The notes under the pieces: model-generated
Database searches by the model: none
Seen by the model: the letters and a program-made list of their open reading frames with translations, nothing else
What the model was told of the DNA's origin: nothing
From: Oscillospiraceae bacterium
GTDB lineage: Bacteria; Bacillota; Clostridia; Oscillospirales; Oscillospiraceae
Assembly: GCA_017557265.1 (NCBI GenBank)
Contig: JAFZAM010000043.1
Coordinates: 1-5,023 of the forward strand
DNA length: 5,023 nucleotides
Direction: 5' to 3'
Translations under genes and position numbers: made by a program
Shown here: piece by piece, positions 1-5,023 of the stretch
Position numbering within the stretch: the first letter of the stretch is position 1
Layout of the letters: every line of letters starts with the position of its first letter

Positions 1-482
1 CCGCGGGTGCAGGGGTCGCCCGGCCCGAAGAGGGTATCGCTGTAGCCGGTGGTGATGCCCTTCTCGACGGCCCAGAGGACCGCGTCGTAGTAGAAGGCGC
101 CCTCGACGACGTCGGTGAAGGCATTCTCGGCGGCGGCGGCGGGCTTGTCGAACGCGCGCCACATGAAGGTCACGACCTGATCGCGCGTGCAGGGCTCGTC
201 GGGCTTGAACTCGGTCTCGCTGACGCCGGTGGTTATGCCCTTCTCGACGGCCCAGAGGACCGCGTCATAGTAGAAGGCGCCCTCGGCGACGTCGGTGAAC
301 GGATTGGAGCCCTCGGCGGCGGGCTTGCCGGCCGCGCGCCAGAGGAAGGTCACGACCTGACCGCGGGTGCAGGGTTCGTCGGGCTTAAACTCGGTCGCGG
401 TCGCGCCGTTGGTGACTTCCTTCTCGACGGCCCAGGCGACGGCCTCGGTGTAGTACTGTCCGTCGGGGACGTCGGTGAACGG
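1..482 (-). repeat. Tandem 180-bp SLH-coding repeats
   Basis: The SLH repeats are in exact 180-base register: bases 482-303, 302-123 and 122 onward. The halves at 61-120 and 241-300 differ at only 3 of 60 positions, and both are more distant from 421-480. The second and third repeats therefore look like a younger duplication, or were homogenised by conversion. The third repeat is cut by the window edge after 40 residues. Confidence 0.88.
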
Positions 483-1706
483 GGACTCGGCGGGCACCTC
501 GTCGATGACGAGGGTGCCGTCCTTCTCGCTGACGGTGAAGAGGCGCTCATACCAGGCGTCGTTCTTGACGGAGTGGAAGCTCACGACGAAGGGCTCGGCG
601 AGCTTGTCGACGATGCTCTCGGGCTTGCCGGCCTCGGCCATCCACCTGACGGGGAGCTCGAATACGCGCTCGGCGACGGCTATGGTCTCGGTGCCCTCGG
701 CGATCTCGGAGGCTCTGCCGACGTAGGCGCCGTCGAAGGAATCGCTGCCCATGGCGAGGACAAGCGTGGTCTTATAGCCGTTGGAGTTCGGGCCGCCGGC
801 GGTGTCGAGGGTCGCTCCGGCGACCTTGAACATCTTGACGTTGTTGGTGACGGCGAGCTCGACGGAGGCATTGTAGTCGTCGGTCACGAGGGTCTTCGCC
901 TCGCGGTCGAGCGTCAGCTGGCGCGGATAGAAGGCGCGCTCGAGGGAGTTCTCGCCGGCGAGATAGCCCTCATACTTGCTGTTGGAGATGGCGACGACGG
1001 GGACGACCGTCTCGTCGGGGGCGACGGAGACGCGGAACTCGAGCTTGCCGTCGGCGTTCTCGGTCGCGGCGATCCAGTTATTCGTAGCGTCGCCGTTTTC
1101 GACGGCCTGCTCGTAGGTGCCCTTGAAGATGTACTTATAGCCCGTGCCGGAGAGCGCGAAGACTATGAACTCGCCGTTCTCGTCGGCGACGAGGGAGGCG
1201 GAAACGGCCTTGAACATATTGAGGTTGTTCGTTATCGCGAGCTCGATCGCCTCGCCCGCGGGAGCCTCGCCCGCGCCGGCTATCTTATCCTCGGCGGGGA
1301 CGGCGAGATAATACTGCTCCTTGGTGGTCGTGCCGTCGGCGGCCTTGATGGGCGCGACGGGGAGCGCCTTGCCGCAGCTGGTCTTCGGCAGGGTGATGTC
1401 GAAGGAGCCGTCCTCGGCGAACTCGACGTCCTTCGTGAGCTCGGCCTCGTCTACGGCGCCCCAGTGGATGCCGTTATAGACGGTCTTGTTCTTCGGGACG
1501 TAGTGGATGACGACGTCGTCGCCGTCGAGAGCGCACGTCGTGCCCTCCTGCGGGGCGAACATGCCGAAGGCGGAGCCGTCGGCCTTGATAAAGGTGACTT
1601 CGTCGCCGTCGTAGTCGAAGGCGTCGGCCGCGAGCGCGGGTACGCAGAGCGCCGCGAGCATGACGACCGCGAGCACGAGCGCGAGAAGTCTGCGGGTCTT
1701 TTTCAT
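1..1706 (-). CDS. Secreted SLH-domain surface protein with three NEAT-like beta modules (3' end outside the window)
   Basis: This is a wall-associated protein, probably a ligand-capturing partner of the ABC importer upstream. 568 codons are visible, and the frame is open to the left edge. Residues 1-26 form a signal peptide: MKKTRR, a hydrophobic core, then a PALA cleavage site before ADAFDYDG. Residues about 44-403 hold three divergent copies of a module centred on M49-F50, M164-F165-K166 and M292-F293-K294. Residues about 409-568 hold SLH repeats of exactly 60 residues (409-468, 469-528, 529 onward, the third cut by the window). Each SLH repeat starts with FTDV and has YY, WAVEK and PCTR; the first two complete copies continue into QVVTF(L/M)WRA. 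SLH repeats bind pyruvylated wall polysaccharide, so the protein should be displayed outside the membrane. The gene begins 38 bases after the ATPase stop and is probably co-transcribed. The beta modules resemble NEAT or Shp haem-binding domains in size and strand pattern, but I cannot confirm that without a profile search. An adhesin or another chelate binder is possible. Confidence 0.88.
   Translation of the reverse strand, partial: MKKTRRLLALVLAVVMLAALCVPALAADAFDYDGDEVTFIKADGSAFGMFAPQEGTTCALDGDDVVIHYVPKNKTVYNGIHWGAVDEAELTKDVEFAEDGSFDITLPKTSCGKALPVAPIKAADGTTTKEQYYLAVPAEDKIAGAGEAPAGEAIELAITNNLNMFKAVSASLVADENGEFIVFALSGTGYKYIFKGTYEQAVENGDATNNWIAATENADGKLEFRVSVAPDETVVPVVAISNSKYEGYLAGENSLERAFYPRQLTLDREAKTLVTDDYNASVELAVTNNVKMFKVAGATLDTAGGPNSNGYKTTLVLAMGSDSFDGAYVGRASEIAEGTETIAVAERVFELPVRWMAEAGKPESIVDKLAEPFVVSFHSVKNDAWYERLFTVSEKDGTLVIDEVPAESPFTDVPDGQYYTEAVAWAVEKEVTNGATATEFKPDEPCTRGQVVTFLWRAAGKPAAEGSNPFTDVAEGAFYYDAVLWAVEKGITTGVSETEFKPDEPCTRDQVVTFMWRAFDKPAAAAENAFTDVVEGAFYYDAVLWAVEKGITTGYSDTLFGPGDPCTR
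498..1577 (-). repeat. Three divergent copies of a beta-rich module in the SLH protein
   Basis: Each copy, about 115-130 residues long, has a Met-Phe step: FGMFAPQEG (47-55), LNMFKAVSASL (162-172) and VKMFKVAGATL (290-300). A strand pair then leads to a glycine-containing turn: TVYNGIHWGAVDEA (75-88), YIFKGTYEQA (192-201) and FDGAYVGRASEIA (324-336). A charged middle strand follows, then a terminal aromatic pair: EQYYLAV (130-136), a Y-rich 245-260 segment, and HSVKNDAWYERLF (378-390). Copies 2 and 3 also share ELA(I/V)TNN before the Met-Phe. The Met-to-Met spacings are 115 and 128 residues. The repeats are clear at the protein level, but the DNA has diverged. Confidence 0.72.
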
Positions 1707-1713
1707 TTCATTT

Positions 1714-1720
1714 CCTCCTT
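1714..1720 (-). promoter_or_regulatory. Ribosome binding site of the SLH surface-protein gene
   Basis: A strong AAGGAGG on the minus strand lies 7 bases before the ATG at 1706. An earlier ATG at 1711 lies only 2 bases from this site and hits TGA after two codons (ATG AAA TGA), so 1706 is the true start. At this strength the gene is probably well translated. Confidence 0.85.
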
Positions 1721-1728
1721 ATATATCG

Positions 1729-1742
1729 TCTCCATGCGGAGA
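1729..1742. other. Short inverted repeat between the ATPase and surface-protein genes
   Basis: The plus strand reads TCTCCATGCGGAGA: a perfect 5-bp stem around a 4-base ATGC loop, starting 3 bases after the ATPase stop codon. In the transcript it is UCUCC-GCAU-GGAGA. No U-tract follows (the next bases are CGATATAT, then the ribosome site), so it is not a standard intrinsic terminator. It could be a weak stabilising or attenuating hairpin, or chance. Confidence 0.3.
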
Positions 1743-1744
1743 TG

Positions 1745-2866
1745 TCATACGTTTTCGGTCTCGCCGGAGACGTCCTCGAGCGTTCCGAGCTCGCGAGCGG
1801 TCTCGACGAGGTCCGCTATGCGGCGGTTCCCCGTCCCGAGGGGGCAGCCCGCGTATATGACGCGGCGGCACTTTTTGAGAAGCTCCAGCGCGCGCTCAAA
1901 GGCGGCGTCGCTTATGCGCTCGAAGGGCTTTTCCGTGACGACCTCGGCCGCGAGAGCCTTGGCGACCTGACAGTCGAGGTCGTTTTCGAAGATGATCCCC
2001 GCGTAAAACGGCACGTCCTCCTTCTGCAGGCGGCGGAAGACGCTTATCCCGCTCCCGCAGCCGGAGATGACGAAGGTCTCGGGCTCGCCCGCGGGCGGCG
2101 GGAGCTCGACGGAGCCGAAGGCTATGTTGAAGCTGCCCTTTTCTATGCCGTAGAGCTCGTTTATTATCTCCTCGCGGAATATCTCCTCGGGCGTGCCGAA
2201 GTTGGAGATGACCTCGCCCTTGACGCACATTATCCTGTCGGATATCTTCTGCGCGAGGTCAATTTCGTGCAGGCTCATGATGACCGTGATGCCCTTTTCC
2301 TTCGCCATCGAGCGAAGTATCGAGAGCAGCTCGAGCTTGTGGCGTATATCCAGGAAGGAGGTCGGCTCGTCCAGGACGATGATCTCCGGCTCCTGGCAGA
2401 TGGCGCGCGCGAGCAGGACTCGCTGCCGCTGCCCGTCGCTTATGGCGGAAAAGTCCCGCTCCGCGAGCTCGGAAGCGTGCACGCGCTCCATCGCGGCGCG
2501 GACCTTCTCCTTGTCCTCGGGCCCGAGCAGACCGAGCGTGTTCGTGTAGGGGTAGCGCCCCGTCGCGACGACGTCCCAGCAGGTCAGCAGCTCGCCCTTT
2601 ATCCGCTCGGTCAGCACGACCGCGAGCAGGCGCGAGAGCTCCTTGTACGTCATGGCGTTTACCGAGGCGTCGGCAATATAGCTGTCGCCCTTTATCGTGG
2701 CGAGGTGCTTGGTTATGGATTTGAGTATCGTCGACTTGCCGGAGCCGTTGGGCCCGATGAGGGTCAGTATCTCCCCGGCGCGGACGTTTATCTCGATGTC
2801 GTGTATGAGGGCCTTGCCGTTATAGCCGACGGAGAGGTCGGAGGTGCGGAAATAGAATTCTCCCAT
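1745..2866 (-). CDS. ABC transporter ATPase, FecE/BtuD type, with a C-terminal extra domain
   Basis: This 373-residue cytoplasmic ATPase should drive import through the FecCD permease encoded just upstream. Visible motifs are Walker A GPNGSGKST (38-46), the ABC signature ISDGQRQRV (142-150), Walker B IIVLDEP (162-168) followed by the D-loop FLD (171-173), and the switch histidine in SLHEIDLA (H200). GRYPYTNTLG (103-112) is the FecE-type helical-domain stretch. At the Q-loop, where family members usually have PQ, this protein has VVLTER with Glu87. I recall such TER variants in relatives, so it is probably still active. A FecE-type ATPase is normally about 250-270 residues. Here a further 120 residues follow, beginning near 254 after a PPP stretch. 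They include a glycine-rich ISGCGSGISVFRRL (267-280), FENDLDCQVAKALAAEVV (293-310), a PFERIS segment and IYAGCPLGTGN (337-347). The start is ATG 2866 with GGAGG 7 bases upstream. The open frame extends further upstream, but only as arginine-rich shadow of the permease. Confidence 0.94.
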   Translation of the reverse strand: MGEFYFRTSDLSVGYNGKALIHDIEINVRAGEILTLIGPNGSGKSTILKSITKHLATIKGDSYIADASVNAMTYKELSRLLAVVLTERIKGELLTCWDVVATGRYPYTNTLGLLGPEDKEKVRAAMERVHASELAERDFSAISDGQRQRVLLARAICQEPEIIVLDEPTSFLDIRHKLELLSILRSMAKEKGITVIMSLHEIDLAQKISDRIMCVKGEVISNFGTPEEIFREEIINELYGIEKGSFNIAFGSVELPPPAGEPETFVISGCGSGISVFRRLQKEDVPFYAGIIFENDLDCQVAKALAAEVVTEKPFERISDAAFERALELLKKCRRVIYAGCPLGTGNRRIADLVETARELGTLEDVSGETENV

Positions 2867-2873
2867 CTTCCCG

Positions 2874-2878
2874 CCTCC
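2874..2878 (-). promoter_or_regulatory. Ribosome binding site of the ATPase gene, overlapping the permease stop
   Basis: The minus strand reads TAGGAGG across 2880-2874. The TAG ends the permease and its G begins GGAGG, which lies 7 bases before the ATG at 2866. This fixes the ATPase start and rules out an upstream start in the same open frame, which runs back through the permease to 3970. Confidence 0.8.
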
Positions 2879-3915
2879 TAAGATCTCTGTCCGTGGCGCC
2901 GGATGAGCATCGCGATGACGACCGGCGCGCCGAAGAGCGCCGTGACCGTGCTTATCGAGAGCTCGACCGGGGCGAACGCCGTCCTCGCTATGTAGTCGCA
3001 GAAGAGGCAGAAGACGCCCCCTCCGAGAAACGACGCCGGTATGACGAGGATGGGCTTGGCCGTCTTGAGCATCATCTTTATAAGATGCGGGACGGCGATG
3101 CCGACGAAGGATATCGGCCCCGCGAAGGCCGTCACGCAGCCGGCGAGCAGGCTCGACATGAGAATGAGCAGGACGCGGAAGCGCTTGACGTTGACGCCCA
3201 TGCTCTGCGCGTAGGATTCGCCCATCTGAAACGCGCTTATGGGCTTCGACATGAAGAAGACCAGCACGAAGCAGACGAGGACGACTATGACGAAAAACCT
3301 GACGTCGGCCCACGTCGTGCCGGAAAAGCGGCCCTGCGACCAGCCGTGGAGGTTTACTATGTCGGAGTCCTTGGCGAAGGTTATGAGAAACTCGGTTATC
3401 GCCGAGCAGATATAGCTTATCATGATGCCGGCCACGAGCAGCATCGACATCTGCTTTATGCTCCGAGCGGCGAGCAGGACGAAGCCCATGGCGATGAGCG
3501 CGCCCGCGAACGCCGCGAGCACCATCATCCACGAGGTCACGTAGTTGACGTAGCGCAGGAGGACTATCATGACTATCGCGACGAAGAGCTTCGAGCCCGA
3601 GGATATGCCGAGGACGAAGGGGCCCGCTATGGGGTTTGAGAAGAACGTCTGCATCAGAAAGCCCGAGAGCGCGAGCCCTCCGCCGAGAACGGCGGCGGCT
3701 ATGATGCGCGGCAGGCGGAGCTTCCAGACGATGTTGTACTCCGTCTCGTCGCCGGCGCGCGCGAAGATTATCCTCGCTATGTTGCCGACGGAGATATGCA
3801 CGCTGCCCGTGTTTATGTTCCAGACAGTCAGCACCGCGAACGCCGCCGCGAGGACGACGAAGACCGCCGTGTAGCGGACGCGGGCGAGGCCCTTTTCCCG
3901 TTTCGTTCCGCTCAT
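2878..3915 (-). CDS. FecCD/BtuC-family ABC transporter permease
   Basis: This is a 345-residue membrane subunit, the usual length for the family. It is expected to work as a dimer that forms the import channel for a metal chelate, haem or corrinoid. After a basic N-terminus (to about residue 14) come many hydrophobic segments, starting at about 15-32. Family hallmarks are visible: KLRLPRIIAAAVLGGGLALSG with MQ at 65-89, NPIAGPFVLGISSGS at 94-108, the cytoplasmic GESYAQSMGVNVKRFR at 232-247 (the loop that contacts the ATPase), AGPISFVGIAVPHLIK at 265-280 and ELSISTVTALFGAPVVIAML at 318-337. The start overlaps the preceding stop by 4 bases (ATGA) and has a good ribosome site. The stop TAG at 2880-2878 overlaps the next gene's ribosome site. 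Only one permease gene is present, so a homodimer is likely. I see no break or missing motif. The family is clear and the substrate is not. Confidence 0.95.
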   Translation of the reverse strand: MSGTKREKGLARVRYTAVFVVLAAAFAVLTVWNINTGSVHISVGNIARIIFARAGDETEYNIVWKLRLPRIIAAAVLGGGLALSGFLMQTFFSNPIAGPFVLGISSGSKLFVAIVMIVLLRYVNYVTSWMMVLAAFAGALIAMGFVLLAARSIKQMSMLLVAGIMISYICSAITEFLITFAKDSDIVNLHGWSQGRFSGTTWADVRFFVIVVLVCFVLVFFMSKPISAFQMGESYAQSMGVNVKRFRVLLILMSSLLAGCVTAFAGPISFVGIAVPHLIKMMLKTAKPILVIPASFLGGGVFCLFCDYIARTAFAPVELSISTVTALFGAPVVIAMLIRRHGQRS

Positions 3916-5023
3916 GCGCCCGCCTCCTCGGGGCGGAAGAGATCCTCCTTGAGGCGGAAGAGATATTCAAGGTCGCTCCCGTCGGAGGCGCCCGTGAAGA
4001 TCGCGTTCATCTCCTCGATGATCGAGCCCATCCTGTCGGTCTGCTGGAACATGCTCTCCGTCGTGCACCAGGCGTTGCCCTCCCTGACGGCCTTGAAGTC
4101 CGTGAGGACGGGGCTTAGAGAGAGCAGGTCGTCGAGCGAGGTGAGCTGGTTTACTATCGAGCAGTTATAGATGATAAAGTCGGCGTTTACGGCCTCGGCG
4201 TAGAAGCTCTCCATGCTCATGTTTATCGTGCTGAGCTTGCTGTCGTCGTCGAGCCCGAGATTTTTGAAGATATACTCCCCGCCCGCAATGCGTATCATCG
4301 CGGGGACGTAGCCGTCGGTCTTGTAGGTGACGACGCTGCCGCTCGAATTGACGTAGAAGAAGGCGACGGTCTTGCCCGTGCCCTCGAGGGCCTCGAGCGC
4401 GCGGACCTTGTCCTGCTGCTCGGCGAACTTCGCCCCGGCCTCGGCCTCCTTGTCGAAGAGCGCGCCGTAGACCTTTATCCACTCGGTGCGTCCGAGCGGG
4501 TGCTCCTCGTAGCTCGAGCGCTCTATTATCGTCGGGATGCCGACCTCGATGAGCTTCTCGCGCACGTCGGGATTGTGCAGTATCATCGTCGACTGAATGG
4601 AGAGGCCGCACTTGCCGTCGAGCAGCTGCTCGTAGTCGGGGGCGTTGTACTTGCCGGCGTAGATGAGCTCGCCGCTCTCGAGCGCCCTCGTCGCGCTCTC
4701 GACGTACCAGTCGCGCGTGCCGACGAAGCGCAGCGAGCCGAGCGCGTCGATGGCGTCTATGAGCGACATGGCCGACGTCGCGGTCAGATAGACGTTTTTG
4801 ATCGGCCGCGTGAGGACGACGACGTCCTTATCCAGCCCCGCGGGGACGGAGCCGCCCTCGGGGACGATGAGTATTTTGTCGCTGTTGACGAGGTCGATGT
4901 ATTCGTAGCCGCCCTCGTATTTGTAGATGGCGAACTGGTCGGCGTAGGCGAGCTCGACCGTGCTCTCATACGTCAGGCCGTCGATGACGGGCGCGTTCGG
5001 GTCGGACGGCGCGGCAGGCGGCA
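3912..5023 (-). CDS. ABC transporter substrate-binding protein, BtuF/FecB type (5' end outside the window)
   Basis: This is probably the extracytoplasmic lipoprotein that captures an iron-chelate, haem or corrinoid and delivers it to the permease encoded next. The frame is open from the right edge (first full codon at 5021) to TGA at 3914-3912, giving 369 visible residues. An ATG at 4769 is internal: the frame continues upstream through 84 family-like residues, including GGYEYIDLVNSDK and KNVYLTATSAMSLIDA, so it should not be taken as the start. The first visible residues (PPAAPSDPNAPV) look like the linker that follows a lipobox cysteine, but the signal peptide itself is not visible. Family-like segments in order are YAGKYNAPDYEQLL, STMILHNPDVREKL, GIPTIIERSSYEEHPLGRTE with the following EWIKVYGALFDKEAEA, and a C-terminal lobe with FYAEAVNADFIIYNCS and LSPVLTDFKAVREGNAW. 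These match the helical-backbone binding-protein fold (PF01497-like). The ligand cannot be read from the sequence. Confidence 0.88.
   Translation of the reverse strand, partial: PPAAPSDPNAPVIDGLTYESTVELAYADQFAIYKYEGGYEYIDLVNSDKILIVPEGGSVPAGLDKDVVVLTRPIKNVYLTATSAMSLIDAIDALGSLRFVGTRDWYVESATRALESGELIYAGKYNAPDYEQLLDGKCGLSIQSTMILHNPDVREKLIEVGIPTIIERSSYEEHPLGRTEWIKVYGALFDKEAEAGAKFAEQQDKVRALEALEGTGKTVAFFYVNSSGSVVTYKTDGYVPAMIRIAGGEYIFKNLGLDDDSKLSTINMSMESFYAEAVNADFIIYNCSIVNQLTSLDDLLSLSPVLTDFKAVREGNAWCTTESMFQQTDRMGSIIEEMNAIFTGASDGSDLEYLFRLKEDLFRPEEAGA
3923..3929 (-). promoter_or_regulatory. Ribosome binding site of the permease gene
   Basis: On the minus strand GAGGAGG lies 7 bases before the ATG at 3915, inside the last codons of the binding-protein gene. 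It supports this start. Combined with the ATGA stop/start overlap (3915-3912), it points to translational coupling. Confidence 0.8.

Noticed and set aside
1703..1711. A two-codon frame ATG AAA TGA overlapping the SLH gene start
   Set aside because: Its ATG is only 2 bases from the ribosome site, so initiation there is unlikely. It arises from the repeated AAATGAAATGAAA.
1721..1727. GATATAT on the minus strand as a -10 promoter element for the SLH gene
   Set aside because: A transcript from it would begin within or just after the ribosome site, and no -35 element is evident.
573..1970. A 465-residue plus-strand open frame
   Set aside because: It lies opposite the SLH protein and ATPase genes. 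Its sequence is a repetitive G/D/E/L-rich mirror of GC-rich codons, with no domain and no good ribosome site.
1742..2881. A 379-residue plus-strand open frame
   Set aside because: It is the antisense shadow of the ATPase gene, which has all its motifs on the minus strand.
2867..3970. A minus-strand N-terminal extension of the ATPase that would make it 741 residues
   Set aside because: The extra 368 residues are arginine-rich, overlap the well-supported permease in another frame and show no domain. GGAGG 7 bases before ATG 2866 marks the real start.
4767..4769. An ATG that could start the binding-protein gene
   Set aside because: The frame continues upstream to the window edge through family-like sequence, so this Met is internal.

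Overview
The window carries four genes, all on the minus strand, in the order substrate-binding protein, permease, ATPase, surface protein. Together they form one tightly packed transport operon. Strong AGGAGG-type ribosome sites, an SLH-anchored exported protein and a high G+C content (roughly 60% by eye, not counted) suggest a high-GC Clostridia member, probably an uncultured gut Oscillospiraceae-like bacterium. This placement rests on gene style, not on a marker gene.

Layout from right to left, which is the direction of transcription: (1) 3912-5023, the C-terminal 369 residues of a BtuF/FecB-type substrate-binding protein whose N-terminus lies outside the window. (2) 2878-3915, a complete FecCD/BtuC-type permease whose start overlaps the stop of gene 1 in an ATGA. 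(3) 1745-2866, a complete FecE/BtuD-type ATPase with a C-terminal extra domain of about 120 residues. (4) 1-1706, a secreted protein with a signal peptide, three divergent copies of a roughly 115-130-residue beta-rich module, and SLH repeats that run off the left edge. Only 38 bases separate genes 3 and 4. No gene is supported on the plus strand.

The genes read as an uptake route for an iron-containing ligand (haem, siderophore or corrinoid). The SLH protein would sit on the wall and could capture the ligand with its repeated modules. The lipoprotein-like binding protein would receive it, and the permease plus ATPase would import it. The transporter class is well supported. The haem/NEAT-like reading of the surface modules is inference from topology, repeat length and context. 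The operon promoter lies outside the window, so any Fur-type control cannot be judged here.
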